Source of the DNA: Affinibrenneria salicis
Lineage (GTDB): Bacteria > Pseudomonadota > Gammaproteobacteria > Enterobacterales > Enterobacteriaceae
NCBI RefSeq assembly: GCF_008710095.1
Contig: NZ_VYKJ01000004.1
Location: forward strand, 124,001-188,000
DNA length: 64,000 nucleotides
Reading direction: 5' to 3'
The notes under the pieces were generated by a model that was not told the DNA's origin, did not search any database, and saw nothing but the letters and a program-made list of their open reading frames with translations. Positions 1 through 8,822 of this stretch are shown in pieces (the stretch's first letter is position 1; each line of letters opens with the position of its first letter). Position numbers and translations under genes: made by a program.

Positions 1-1168
1 AATGAAAGCCGTCGCAATCCGCCTGATAGTGGAACTTATGCAGGTGTCTGGCCGCCAGCTGTTGCCGCAGGCGAGCCTCCTGGCGGATGGCGCTCAGCAC
101 GTTGTCGGCGGTGCCGTCGCCGATCCACTGGGTCGCCAGCGCATTGGTGATCGGGCTGGACATCACGGTCAGCGCCCGCAGCGCGCCGGCCAACAGCTGG
201 GTGGATCGTCGGCCCGGTCCCTTGACATAGGCGATGCGCAGGCCGGCGCCAAAGCATTTTGATAACCCGGTGATATGCCAGGTCAGCTCCGGCGCCAGTT
301 CGGCGAAAGGGGCGACGCCGCGTTCCGGCAGGGCTGAATAAGCGTCGTCTTCAATAATCGGCACGCTGTAGCGCAGCGCGATATCGGCCAGCGACTCGCG
401 GCGGCGCAGCGGCACGGTAATGGTGGTGGGGTTATTGATCGTCGGGTTGAGGTACAGCGCGCTGATTTGGCCGGTCTGACATTGATTTTCGAAGGCGCGC
501 GGCAGCGGGCCGTCGCCGTCGCATTCCAGCGCCCGCAGCGTGATATTCAACTGACTGGCGATGGCCTTCAGACCGGGATAAATCAGACTGCCCACGCAGA
601 TCTCGCCGCCTTTACGCCCCAGCAGGGTGACCAGCGCCACCAGCACGCTGTGGATCCCCGGGCAGACCAGCACTTCATCCAGTTCCAGTTTCGGCAGCCG
701 CTTACCCAGCCAGATCATCGCCGCTTCCTTATCGCTTAGCGTGCCGCCAAAGTCCTGATAGCGCAGCAGACTGTAGATCTCTTTGTGGGCGAACAGATTG
801 AGCGCGCCCTGACGAATGGCCTCCGCCACGTCGGGCGCTGCCGGCTCAATCGGCGAATTCATGGTCATATCGTAACTGCTGCCGCTGCTTAGCGGAATGG
901 CGGGCACCTTGCCGCGAATAAAACTGCCCATGCCCGGCCGCGAATCGATCAGGCCGCGTTTACGGGCTTCGGCATAGCCGCGCGTCACCGTGGTGTAGTT
1001 GAGCGACAGGACGACGGCCAGCTCACGCAGCGGCGGCAGGCGGTCGCGCGCCTGAAACTCGCCGTTGTTGACGCCGTCGGCGATCAAATCGGCGATCAGC
1101 AGGTAGGCCGGCCGCTGCGTTTGCTGGCGCAAACAGCTGGCCCAGCGTTCGTAAATGCGATCAATCAT
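1..1168 (-). CDS. MocR/GntR-type PLP-domain transcriptional regulator (3' end outside window)
   Basis: About 389 codons are readable on the minus strand from ATG at 1168. The C-terminus lies beyond base 1. A GntR-like winged helix occupies roughly residues 10-75 (LPPLRELAVVLSLNYTTVTRGY). An aminotransferase fold-type I domain follows, with an NPTxxNPT motif and the PLP-lysine context TGLSKCFGAGLRIAY. MocR proteins of this build usually bind PLP and activate or repress a neighbouring metabolic gene set. Here the gene diverges from the Nit1C cluster across a 528-bp AT-rich gap holding direct repeats, so it is probably the cluster's regulator (inference). A plain aminotransferase is unlikely because the DNA-binding domain is clear. 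Confidence 0.85.
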   Translation of the reverse strand, partial: MIDRIYERWASCLRQQTQRPAYLLIADLIADGVNNGEFQARDRLPPLRELAVVLSLNYTTVTRGYAEARKRGLIDSRPGMGSFIRGKVPAIPLSSGSSYDMTMNSPIEPAAPDVAEAIRQGALNLFAHKEIYSLLRYQDFGGTLSDKEAAMIWLGKRLPKLELDEVLVCPGIHSVLVALVTLLGRKGGEICVGSLIYPGLKAIASQLNITLRALECDGDGPLPRAFENQCQTGQISALYLNPTINNPTTITVPLRRRESLADIALRYSVPIIEDDAYSALPERGVAPFAELAPELTWHITGLSKCFGAGLRIAYVKGPGRRSTQLLAGALRALTVMSSPITNALATQWIGDGTADNVLSAIRQEARLRQQLAARHLHKFHYQADCDGFH

Positions 1169-1696
1169 GGCGTGACACTCTCCTGGTTTCGCTGCGCTGA
1201 TTTTGCTGCGCTTTTGTTATTGTCGCGCTTCCGTCATTTTCAGCCTTTGGGCTGGCCGTCGAGCGGGCGTGAATCGCTGGTCGCGCCGTCGGGAAAACCA
1301 CGCGCGCCGGGTCGCCAGCCTGAAATCAGGACGGCCACTGACGGCATGATGTCACTTTAGGCCAAAAAAAAGACGATAATCAATCATTAAATTATTGATT
1401 GCATCATTGATTGCATATTGATTTTTAGTTGTGTGCATTTTTAGTGCATTAAATCATCAAAATAGTGCATGCGAGGCGCGCGGGAATGCGTTTTTGTTTG
1501 TTATTTGTGAATAGAGGTGGGTTAAAGTAAATTTTTTTGGTCAGTTATCGGGCTAATGATTTAGCAATGATTGCATCACCGGTTTTTGCGCTGGCACAGG
1601 CTTTGCTCTGGCTATGGCGTCACGCTATTTGCGGGATACATCGCAACGGGAAGCGTCAGGCTTCCCATCTGTAACAGAGACAATGCGGAGCACACC
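1169..1696. promoter_or_regulatory. Divergent promoter region of the MocR gene and the Nit1C cluster, with operator-like repeats
   Basis: This 528-bp gap has no credible gene. It turns strongly AT-rich from about 1365. ATTGATTGCAT occurs twice as direct repeats starting 12 bp apart (1394-1404 and 1406-1416). A further ATTGAT follows, an inverted ATCAAT precedes it, and TGATTGCATCA recurs near 1568. MocR regulators typically bind direct repeats plus an inverted half-site between divergent genes, so this fits the operator of the adjacent regulator. The assignment is inferred from layout only. Confidence 0.5.
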
Positions 1697-2179
1697 ATGC
1701 CAACAGTGACTTTACCTGCCCATAAAACCGGTGATTTTCTGGTCGACTATGAAGAGAAGGTGTTTGAAGACGTGAAGGCTGAGCCGGGACAGAAAGCCCT
1801 GGTGACATTTCACACCGTCGCGTTTGAAGGGTCGATCGGCTTCGTCAATATGCTGCAGGCCACGCGGTTACAGCGTAAAGGCTTTGAGACCTCAATTTTG
1901 CTCTACGGTCCGGGGGTGACGCTGGGCGTACAGCGCGGTTTTCCAACGCTGGGCGCGGAAGCGTTTCCCGGTCACCAGAACTACAACAATCAGCTAACCA
2001 AATTTATGGCGGAAGGCGGCAAGGTGTACGCCTGTCGCTTCGCGCTACAGGCGCTGTACGGCCATGGCGAACCGTCGCTGATCGAAGGCATTCGCCCAAT
2101 CAATCCGCTGGACGTACTGGATCTCAAGCTGCTGCATATGCGCGATAACGCGCTGATTATCGACACCTGGACGATGTAA
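1697..2179 (+). CDS. nitB: Nit1C cluster protein NitB (MSMEG_0572/Sll0783 family)
   Basis: 160 aa, read from the ATG preceded by GCGGAG. An earlier in-frame ATG at 1571 would add 42 unconserved residues and lacks a ribosome site. The protein matches the small MSMEG_0572/Sll0783 family, called a nitrogen starvation response protein in cyanobacteria and mycobacteria. It resembles DsrE-like folds: a hydrophobic strand pattern, [11 protein letters not shown] near residue 73, and no signal peptide. Its biochemical role is not established. It is the first gene of a tightly packed cluster (nitC starts 13 bp later), so it is probably translated from the main Nit1C transcript. Confidence 0.85.
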   Translation: MPTVTLPAHKTGDFLVDYEEKVFEDVKAEPGQKALVTFHTVAFEGSIGFVNMLQATRLQRKGFETSILLYGPGVTLGVQRGFPTLGAEAFPGHQNYNNQLTKFMAEGGKVYACRFALQALYGHGEPSLIEGIRPINPLDVLDLKLLHMRDNALIIDTWTM

Positions 2180-2192
2180 GCGGAGGCGCAGG

Positions 2193-3200
2193 ATGGCTCA
2201 GTCACGTACGGTTCGTGCGGCGGCGGTTCAGATTGCGCCAGATCTCCACGAGGCCGGCAAAACGCTGGCCCGGGTTCTGGACGCCATTGATGAAGCCGCG
2301 GCCAAAGGGGCGGAGATTGTGGTTTTTCCGGAAACCTTCGTTCCCTACTATCCCTATTTCTCTTTTATTACCCCGGCGATGACGGCGGGCGCCGCTCATC
2401 TGCGGCTGTACGACGAGGCGGTGCGCGTACCCGGCCCCGTCACCCAGGCGGTGGCGGAACGCGCCCGGCGGCGGGAAATTGTCGTGGTGCTGGGCGTCAA
2501 TGAGCGGGATGGCGGCACGCTATACAACACTCAGTTGGTTTTTGACGCCAGCGGCAAGCTGGCGCTAAAGCGGCGCAAAATCACCCCGACTTACCATGAG
2601 CGCATGATCTGGGGGCAGGGCGACGGTTCCGGGCTGAAAGTGGTGGATACCGCCGTCGGGCGCGTCGGGGCGCTGGCCTGTTGGGAACATTACAACCCGC
2701 TGGCGCGCTACAGCCTGATGACCCAGCATGAAGAGATTCACTGCAGCCAGTTCCCCGGCTCGCTGGTGGGGCCGATTTTCGCCGAGCAGATGGATGTCAC
2801 CATTCGTCATCACGCGCTGGAGTCCGGTTGTTTTGTGATTAACGCCACCGGTTGGCTTAGCGATGCGCAGATTGAAGCGCTCACGCCCGATCCGGCGCTG
2901 CAGAAAGGACTGCGCGGCGGTTGCAACACCGCCATTATTTCCCCCGAAGGGCGGCACCTCGTACCGCCGTTGACCGAAGGCGAAGGCATTTTGATCGCCG
3001 ATCTGGAGATGAACCTCATTACCAAACGCAAGCGCATGATGGATTCGGTGGGGCACTACGCCCGACCGGAGCTGCTGAGTCTGCGTCTTGACGATCGCCC
3101 GGCGCGTTATGTGGTGCCCGGCTACACCGATTCTGTCCGTGAACGTGAAGGAGATAATGATGACGACCTCCAGCCTGTCCAGACAACAACTGATCACTGA
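2193..3200 (+). CDS. nitC: Nit1-type nitrilase NitC
   Basis: 335 aa of the nitrilase superfamily, which hydrolyses nitriles to carboxylate and ammonia through a cysteine thioester. The catalytic set is visible: Glu47 ([13 protein letters not shown]), Lys129 ([11 protein letters not shown]) with accessory Glu136, and nucleophile Cys163 ([11 protein letters not shown]). In Pseudomonas, nitC of the homologous cluster is needed for growth on cyanide as nitrogen source. Whether cyanide, an amino-nitrile or another nitrile is the true substrate here cannot be read from sequence. Its last 44 bp overlap the start of nitD, which indicates translational coupling. Confidence 0.93.
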   Translation: MAQSRTVRAAAVQIAPDLHEAGKTLARVLDAIDEAAAKGAEIVVFPETFVPYYPYFSFITPAMTAGAAHLRLYDEAVRVPGPVTQAVAERARRREIVVVLGVNERDGGTLYNTQLVFDASGKLALKRRKITPTYHERMIWGQGDGSGLKVVDTAVGRVGALACWEHYNPLARYSLMTQHEEIHCSQFPGSLVGPIFAEQMDVTIRHHALESGCFVINATGWLSDAQIEALTPDPALQKGLRGGCNTAIISPEGRHLVPPLTEGEGILIADLEMNLITKRKRMMDSVGHYARPELLSLRLDDRPARYVVPGYTDSVREREGDNDDDLQPVQTTTDH

Positions 3201-4359
3201 ACTGTTGACGCAGGGCGTCAACGTGGTGAACCCGTCGGCGCAGCATGTCAGCCGCCACGGCGGGGCCGGACCGTCGGATCATCAGGCGGTGACCATCGAC
3301 GACGTCACCGTTATGGTGCCGATCTATACCAGGACGGCGCGCGACTCGGCGTGGCAGGTGCAACACGCCGGGCAGGGGAAAACCACTTTACTGAAAAACA
3401 GCATTCCGGTGCGGGATATTACCTTTGCCCGTAAGCCGAAGTTTTACGATTTGCAAACGGAAGATGGCGTGCCGTATTCCCATATCGCCACGCTGCACGG
3501 CACCGATGTGCTGGCGACCACGGTGCTGCAAACCTGTATCCGCTATGAAAATCGGCGCAAAGCCTGCCAGTTCTGCGCTATCGGCCAGTCGCTGGCGGCG
3601 GGACGCACCATTGCCCGTAAAACGCCGCAGCAGCTGGCCGAAGTCGCTAAAGCCGCGGTGGAGCTGGATGGCGTAAAGCACATGGTGATGACCACCGGCA
3701 CGCCGTCCGGCAGCGATCGCGGAGCGCGCATCCTGGTGGAAAGCGCGCTGGCGATCAGGGCCGCCGTCGATCTGCCGCTACAGGGGCAGTGCGAACCGCC
3801 CGGCGATCCGCGGTGGTTTAACCGCATGAAAGAGGCGGGCATCGATGCGCTGGGTATGCATCTGGAGGCCGTTACGCCTGCGGTGCGCGCCCGTATTATG
3901 CCCGGCAAGGCTCAGGTCACGATTGAACAATACCTGATCGCATTCGAACAGGCGGTGGCGGTGTTCGGGCGCGGCCAGGTCAGTACCTACATTCTGGCGG
4001 GGATGGGCGATACGCCGGACGCGATTCTGGCGATCTCGGAAAAGTTGATTGCGCTGGGCGTTTATCCGTTCGTGGTGCCGTTTGTGCCGATCAGCGGTAC
4101 GCCGCTGGAACATCATCCGGCGCCGGACGCGGCGTTTATGGCGTCGATCCTCGAACCGCTCAGCCGTATGCTGCGCAAAGGACAACTGCGCTCGGCGGAC
4201 ATCAAGGCCGGCTGCGGCCGCTGCGGCGCCTGTTCGTCTCTGGCCAGCTACGAAAAAGCCGGCGAGCAGCAAACCGGCCCTGAAGCGCGCGGCGATAAAC
4301 GTCCGGCGTTTGAAACGCCCAGGTTTGACCTGTCCGCCCTTAAAACGGCCCGCGCCTGA
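3157..4359 (+). CDS. nitD: Nit1C radical SAM protein NitD (MSMEG_0568 family)
   Basis: 400 aa. The start is the ATG pair at 3157/3160 after GAAGGAG, inside the nitC 3' end; the upstream ATG at 3088 has no ribosome site. Cys127, Cys137 and Cys140 form a CX9CX2C cluster site ([14 protein letters not shown]). This spacing differs from the classical CX3CX2C radical SAM motif but belongs to this family. A C-terminal CGRCGAC motif may hold a second iron-sulfur cluster. The middle has a TIM-barrel pattern ([17 protein letters not shown]). The reaction is unknown. Clustering with a nitrilase and an acetyltransferase suggests assembly or modification of a nitrogenous metabolite. Confidence 0.9.
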   Translation: MMTTSSLSRQQLITELLTQGVNVVNPSAQHVSRHGGAGPSDHQAVTIDDVTVMVPIYTRTARDSAWQVQHAGQGKTTLLKNSIPVRDITFARKPKFYDLQTEDGVPYSHIATLHGTDVLATTVLQTCIRYENRRKACQFCAIGQSLAAGRTIARKTPQQLAEVAKAAVELDGVKHMVMTTGTPSGSDRGARILVESALAIRAAVDLPLQGQCEPPGDPRWFNRMKEAGIDALGMHLEAVTPAVRARIMPGKAQVTIEQYLIAFEQAVAVFGRGQVSTYILAGMGDTPDAILAISEKLIALGVYPFVVPFVPISGTPLEHHPAPDAAFMASILEPLSRMLRKGQLRSADIKAGCGRCGACSSLASYEKAGEQQTGPEARGDKRPAFETPRFDLSALKTARA

Positions 4360-4371
4360 AGGAGAAACGCC

Positions 4372-4932
4372 ATGTCCGGCTACCCCGAATACACCATTAA
4401 ATGGGTCACGTTGCCCTGGGAGCGCCGCCAGGCTTACGCCCTGCGCCAGCGCGTGTTTTGTCGGGAACAAGGGTTGTTTGAGCAGCACGATCTCGACGAT
4501 ATCGACAATCAGGCCAGGTTGCTGGTGGCGCTGGGAACGCTGGCGGGCTGGCATGAGGAAGTGGTGGGAACGGTGCGTATTCATCAGCCGCGGCCCGGCA
4601 TCTGGTTTGGCTCCCGGCTGGCGGTGGACGACCGCTTTCGCCGTCAGGGACAGCTCGGCCCGATGTTGATTCGCCTGGCGGTCAGCAGCGCGCGCGCGCT
4701 GGGCTGTGAGGCCTTTTATGCTCACGTCCAGCAGCGGAATGAGCCGCTATTCAGGCGGATGCACTGGCACTCGCTGGAGACGGCGACGCTGCGCGGCGCG
4801 CCGCATGTCTTTATGCAGGCCGATCTCGCGCATTATCCGCCATGCCACGATCCGCTGAGCGGGATGGTGCTCGGCAGCCGTTTGCCGCGCGTGCCGGCGG
4901 AACTGGCGCCGCTGATGATGAGGATCGCCTGA
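4372..4932 (+). CDS. nitE: Nit1C GNAT-family acetyltransferase NitE (MSMEG_0567 type)
   Basis: 186 aa with a GNAT fold: VVGTVRIHQP strand, then the acetyl-CoA pyrophosphate-binding segment RRQGQLGPMLIRLAV (family R/Q-x-x-G-x-G/A), and a C-terminal NEPLFRRMHW helix-strand. The N-terminal LRQRVFCREQGLF is typical of the MSMEG_0567 group, whose members in other genomes can be fused to the AIR-synthase-like partner. Here the two are separate but share a TGATG stop/start overlap with nitF. The acyl acceptor is unknown. A good GGAGAA ribosome site precedes the ATG. Confidence 0.88.
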   Translation: MSGYPEYTIKWVTLPWERRQAYALRQRVFCREQGLFEQHDLDDIDNQARLLVALGTLAGWHEEVVGTVRIHQPRPGIWFGSRLAVDDRFRRQGQLGPMLIRLAVSSARALGCEAFYAHVQQRNEPLFRRMHWHSLETATLRGAPHVFMQADLAHYPPCHDPLSGMVLGSRLPRVPAELAPLMMRIA

Positions 4933-5894
4933 TGAAAGGGGATTTACAGGCGCTGCTGGCGGCGGTGCGGCAGTCCGGCGGCATCGCCCATAAGCGCGAT
5001 ATTCAGCTTGTCGCCGATGCGCTGCGCGAAGCCTGGCCGCGGCATGCGCATCCGAACGGCGACGACTGCGCGCAGATCGACACCGCCGGAGGGGTTAGCC
5101 TGCTGGCGATGGAGGGCTTTATCAATAGCTTTGTGGCGCAAGACCCGTGGTTTGCCGGCTGGTGCGGCGTGATGGTCAATCTTAGCGATATCGCCGCGAT
5201 GGGGGGACGCCCGCAGGCCATCGTCAATGCGTTGTGGAGCGCGCGGGACGATCAGGCGCAACAAATTTTACAAGGGATGGCGGCGGCCTCGCGCGCTTAT
5301 CAGGTTCCGATTGTCGGCGGACATACCAATCTGCGCAGCAATCAGTCGCAGCTGGCGGTGGCGGTGCTCGGCCACGCCCGACGGGTACTGAACAGCTTTG
5401 CGGTCAGGCCGGGGTTAACGCTGGTGGTCGCCATTAATTTAGCCGGCCGCTGGCATCCGCCCGGTTTGAACTGGGACGCGGCGACCGATGCCGACCCCGC
5501 CGCGCTGCGTCGTGCGCTGGCTATTCTGCCGGCGCTGGCGGAAACGCAGCAGGCGGTGGCGGCCAAAGATATCAGCCAGGCCGGCCTGCTGGGCACGCTG
5601 GTCATGATGATGGAAAGCGCGCGGCTGGGCGTCAGTCTCGATCTTAACGCGATCCCCAGACCGGACGAATGCGACTGGCAAGACTGGCTGTGCGCCTTTC
5701 CCAGTTTTGGTTTTCTGCTGGCCGTGGAGCCGCAGCGGGTTGACGCGGCAATCGCCCGTTTCGACGAGGCGGGGATTAACGCGGCGGCGGTCGGCGCCTT
5801 TGATGACTCGCGGCGTCTGACCGTTTACCGCGATGGTGAACACGCCTGCTTTTGGGACTTAAACACCGCACCATTAACCGGCATGGGCCGGTAA
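4932..5894 (+). CDS. nitF: Nit1C AIR-synthase-related protein NitF (sll0787 family)
   Basis: 320 aa, started at the ATG overlapping the nitE stop by one base; an ORF extension upstream of 4932 only reads through nitE. It belongs to the PurM/SelD/HypE-like ATP-dependent superfamily. GDDCAQI near residue 37 resembles the ATP/Mg-binding N-terminal aspartates, followed by NLSDIAAMGGRP and PIVGGHTN, both typical of AIR synthase-like enzymes. Such enzymes activate an amide or carbonyl oxygen by phosphorylation. The exact substrate in the Nit1C pathway is unknown. Confidence 0.88.
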   Translation: MKGDLQALLAAVRQSGGIAHKRDIQLVADALREAWPRHAHPNGDDCAQIDTAGGVSLLAMEGFINSFVAQDPWFAGWCGVMVNLSDIAAMGGRPQAIVNALWSARDDQAQQILQGMAAASRAYQVPIVGGHTNLRSNQSQLAVAVLGHARRVLNSFAVRPGLTLVVAINLAGRWHPPGLNWDAATDADPAALRRALAILPALAETQQAVAAKDISQAGLLGTLVMMMESARLGVSLDLNAIPRPDECDWQDWLCAFPSFGFLLAVEPQRVDAAIARFDEAGINAAAVGAFDDSRRLTVYRDGEHACFWDLNTAPLTGMGR

Positions 5895-5911
5895 CTGAAG
5901 GAGAGGTAAAT

Positions 5912-6202
5912 ATGCCCGCAATGAACTTTGTCGTGCGCTGGCCGGACGGCAGTAAGGAAACGTGTTATTCCCCCTCCACCGCGATTGAAAGGCATCTGAT
6001 CGTCAATCATCCCTATACGGTGGAAAGCTTTGTGCGTAGCGCCCGGACCGCCCTGTCTGAGGCCAGCGACCGCGTGGCGGCCAAATTCGGCTATGCCTGT
6101 TCCAGCGCGCTGGATCAGTCGCGGGCGATTGAACAGTCTGCGCGCCGGTTCGCCGCCACCGATCCGGTGGTCGTGGAAGAAATTACCGTTATCGGCCCAT
6201 AA
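5912..6202 (+). CDS. nitG: Nit1C small protein NitG (MSMEG_0570 family)
   Basis: 96 aa from the ATG after AAGGAGAGG. It belongs to the MSMEG_0570 family of small nitrogen-starvation-associated proteins. The N-terminal FVVRWPDGSKETCYSPST and the hydrophobic acidic C-terminus are typical; no enzymatic motif is visible. It was possibly named for expression under nitrogen limitation in other bacteria, and its function is unknown. It lies 17 bp after nitF and 17 bp before nitH, so it is surely co-transcribed. A small accessory or carrier-like partner of NitH is possible but unsupported. Confidence 0.87.
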   Translation: MPAMNFVVRWPDGSKETCYSPSTAIERHLIVNHPYTVESFVRSARTALSEASDRVAAKFGYACSSALDQSRAIEQSARRFAATDPVVVEEITVIGP

Positions 6203-6219
6203 ATCAGGTGGAGTTCAGT

Positions 6220-7497
6220 ATGCAGCGTAAATATTTTCCGGTGGTGATTATCGGCGGCGGTCAGGCGGGGCTTGCCATGAGTTATTGTTTGACGCGGCGC
6301 GGCATTGAACACGTCATCCTTGAACGGCACCGGCTGGCCTGGGCGTGGCGTGCGCAGCGCTGGGATAATTTCTGCCTGGTGACGCCCAACTGGCAGTGTA
6401 AACTGCCGGGCTTTCCCTATGACGGCGCCGACCCTGACGGTTTTATGGTGAAAGAGCAGATTATCGCGTATATCCAGCGCTATGCGGACAGCTTTAACGC
6501 GCCGCTGCGCGAGGGCGTCAGCGTCAGTCGCGTCAGCCGGCGCGGCGAGGGGTATCTGCTGACTACCAGCGACGGTAATTACCATGCCGGGCAGGTGGTG
6601 GCGGCGGTCGGCAACTATCATCGTCCGCGTTTCCCGTCGATGTCAACGCGCCTGCCGGCGCACATCACTCAGTTGCACTCAGCCCATTACCAGTCTGCGC
6701 GCCAGTTGCCGGCGGGCGATGTGTTGGTGGTCGGCTCCGCGCAATCCGGGGCGCAGATTGCTGAGGATTTGCACCTGAGCGGCCGCCGGGTGCATCTGTG
6801 CGTCGGCGGCGCGCCGCGCGTGGCGCGTTTTTATCGCGGGCGCGATGTGGTCGCCTGGCTGGAGGACATGGGGCATTACAAACTCACCGTAGACGATCAT
6901 CCGCTGGGCGAAAAGGCCCGACGTAAAACCAATCACTATGTGACCGGGCGCGACGGCGGGCGGGATATCGATCTGCGCGCTTTTGCGCTACAGGGTATGC
7001 AACTTTACGGACGCCTGACGGATTACCGCGACGGACGGCTAATCGTCGCCGACGATCTGGCCCACAACCTTGACGACGCCGATGCCGCCTCGCAGAAAAT
7101 CAAAGACGGCATTGATGAGTGGATTGCGCAGCAGGGGATTGACGCGCCCGTCGAGCCGCGCTATCAACCGCCGTGGCGGCCGGAGAATCCGCCGACGGCA
7201 ATCGATCTGAACCGGACCGACATCAGCACTATTATCTGGGCGGTCGGCTTTGATAGCGATTTTAGCTGGATCGAGGCGCCCGCTTTTGATAACCACGGTT
7301 ATCCGGTGCATACCCGCGGCCGATCAACCGTGCCGGGCCTGTATTTTCTCGGGCTGCCGTGGCTGTGGACCTGGGGGTCGGGGCGTTTCGAGGGGGTGGG
7401 CGAGGATGCCGAATATCTCGCCGGCTATATCGCCGGGCGCGCCGCCCTTGTCTCGGCGCCGGATAAGGCGGTGATCCATGATGATGCCCGCGGATAA
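6220..7497 (+). CDS. nitH: Nit1C flavin-dependent oxidoreductase NitH (MSMEG_0569 family)
   Basis: 425 aa. Start taken at 6220 after AGGTGGAG; an ATG 12 bp upstream is less well placed. The FAD-binding Rossmann motif is near residue 8 (VVIIGGGQAGLAMSYC) and a second NAD(P)H-binding motif lies further on (VLVVGSAQSGAQIAEDL). This is the layout of flavin-containing monooxygenases and of the MSMEG_0569 family. The C-terminal WTWGSGRFEGVGEDAEYL is characteristic of the family. In Nit1C clusters it is thought to perform an oxygenation or N-hydroxylation step. It ends the conserved gene set, with a small ORF overlapping its 3' end. Confidence 0.9.
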   Translation: MQRKYFPVVIIGGGQAGLAMSYCLTRRGIEHVILERHRLAWAWRAQRWDNFCLVTPNWQCKLPGFPYDGADPDGFMVKEQIIAYIQRYADSFNAPLREGVSVSRVSRRGEGYLLTTSDGNYHAGQVVAAVGNYHRPRFPSMSTRLPAHITQLHSAHYQSARQLPAGDVLVVGSAQSGAQIAEDLHLSGRRVHLCVGGAPRVARFYRGRDVVAWLEDMGHYKLTVDDHPLGEKARRKTNHYVTGRDGGRDIDLRAFALQGMQLYGRLTDYRDGRLIVADDLAHNLDDADAASQKIKDGIDEWIAQQGIDAPVEPRYQPPWRPENPPTAIDLNRTDISTIIWAVGFDSDFSWIEAPAFDNHGYPVHTRGRSTVPGLYFLGLPWLWTWGSGRFEGVGEDAEYLAGYIAGRAALVSAPDKAVIHDDARG

Positions 7498-7648
7498 CGC
7501 CCCGGCGCCAGACCGGTTTCGCGACGCCTTCTGGCGCCGTCAGACCCGTCTGCCCGACCGGCAGATATCGTTTGAGCGGGTGGATTACGCCCGCAGCAAG
7601 CGCGCCCGGCGGCTTTATGGCTTTTTGCGCCCCGAATCGGTAAGGTAA
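7478..7648 (+). CDS. Small hypothetical ORF overlapping the nitH 3' end
   Basis: 56 codons beginning at three consecutive ATGs (7478, 7481, 7484) and overlapping the last 20 bp of nitH in another frame. The predicted peptide is Arg-rich and aromatic (RFRDAFWRRQTRLPDRQ, ARSKRARRLYGFLRP). I do not recognise a family. Codon use is as GC-rich at third positions as its neighbours, and the gap to the next gene is only 33 bp. A plausible tail gene of the Nit1C transcript, but it could be chance; no strong ribosome site precedes it. Confidence 0.35.
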   Translation: MMMPADNAPAPDRFRDAFWRRQTRLPDRQISFERVDYARSKRARRLYGFLRPESVR

Positions 7649-7681
7649 GGCCTACCCCCGGCCTCATGCGCAAGCGATTAA

Positions 7682-8773
7682 ATGAATACACGCGAAAAAC
7701 AGATCCTTAAAATTCTAAGACGCGACCCTCTGATTCAGCAAAATGAAATTGCGAAGATGTTAGGCATCAGCCGCTCGCGCGTGGCCGGCCATATCATGGA
7801 CCTGATGAAGAAGGGCGTGATCAAGGGCAAGGGGTATATCCTGACCGAACAGGATTATGCGGTGGTGCTGGGCGCGATCAATATGGACGTGAGCGGCGTC
7901 GCCGATCCGGCGCATCTGGGCGCCGTTTCCTGGCCCGGTCGGATAGCCTGCTCGGCGGGCGGCGTAGGGCGCAATATCGCCCATAATTTAGCGCTGCTGG
8001 GGCGCGATACGCATTTGATTTCCGTGGTGGGGGATGATTTTTATGGCGAAAATTTGCTGGAGCAGACAAAGCGCGCCGGGGTGAACATCCAGGGGTGCGA
8101 AAAAATCCACGGTCATCATACCTCCACCTATATCTCGGTGGCTAACGATCGCGGGGAAACCGTGGTCGGCATCAATGACATGGTGATCATGAACAGCCTG
8201 ACGCCCACGCTGCTGAACGCCAACCGTGAGCTGGTTCAGCACGCCGGCGCCATCGTACTGGACTGCAACCTGTGCGAAGACGCCATCGCCTGGGTGTTCG
8301 CCAATGCCGCCGACATTCCGGTGTTCGTCGATACGGTCTCCGAATTCAAGGCGCAGAGGATTATGGCATGGCTCGAGCGGGTACATACGCTCAAACCCTC
8401 GCAGCACGAGGCTGCGGCGCTGTGGGGCAAGGCGATCCACTGCCGGGCGGATGTCGAAAACGCGACGTCATGGCTGCACGACAAGGGGGCGGCGCGGGTG
8501 CTGATTCATCGGGATGATAACTCGCTGTTCTACAGCGAACGCGAGGGACGGCATCTGTGGCTGCCGCCGCTCGATTTACCGCTGGTCGACCCGGTCGGCG
8601 CCGACGAGGCGTTAATGGCCGGTCTGGTGAATGGCTACCTGGACGGCAACGACGCCGACTATAGCGTCAGGTTCTCTCAGGTTTGCGCCGCTCTGACCAG
8701 AAGCTCTCCGCTGATCAACAACCCCAGCCTGTCGCCGGAAAGCGTACTCAATATCATTAAAAGCCGGGGATGA
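7682..8773 (+). CDS. yeiI: PfkB-family sugar kinase with N-terminal winged helix (YeiI-like)
   Basis: 363 aa. Residues 1-55 form a winged helix-turn-helix (REKQILKILRRDPLIQQNEI, ISRSRVAGHIMDLMKKG). The rest is a PfkB/ribokinase domain (VVLGAINMDVSG, CSAGGVGRNIAHNLALLGRD, HTLKPSQHEA). This is the architecture of E. coli YeiI, a putative nucleoside or sugar kinase related to pseudouridine kinase. The anion-hole/catalytic motif, usually GAGD, reads GADE here: the catalytic-base position carries Glu. It lies convergent to the psuKGT operon, so a role in nucleoside breakdown is plausible. With the altered motif it may act as a ligand-sensing regulator or a slow kinase. Confidence 0.8.
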   Translation: MNTREKQILKILRRDPLIQQNEIAKMLGISRSRVAGHIMDLMKKGVIKGKGYILTEQDYAVVLGAINMDVSGVADPAHLGAVSWPGRIACSAGGVGRNIAHNLALLGRDTHLISVVGDDFYGENLLEQTKRAGVNIQGCEKIHGHHTSTYISVANDRGETVVGINDMVIMNSLTPTLLNANRELVQHAGAIVLDCNLCEDAIAWVFANAADIPVFVDTVSEFKAQRIMAWLERVHTLKPSQHEAAALWGKAIHCRADVENATSWLHDKGAARVLIHRDDNSLFYSEREGRHLWLPPLDLPLVDPVGADEALMAGLVNGYLDGNDADYSVRFSQVCAALTRSSPLINNPSLSPESVLNIIKSRG

Positions 8774-8822
8774 GCGGGTGAGGCGCGCGCCGCCCAGCCG
8801 CGCCATGGATCTGCTGGCCGGC

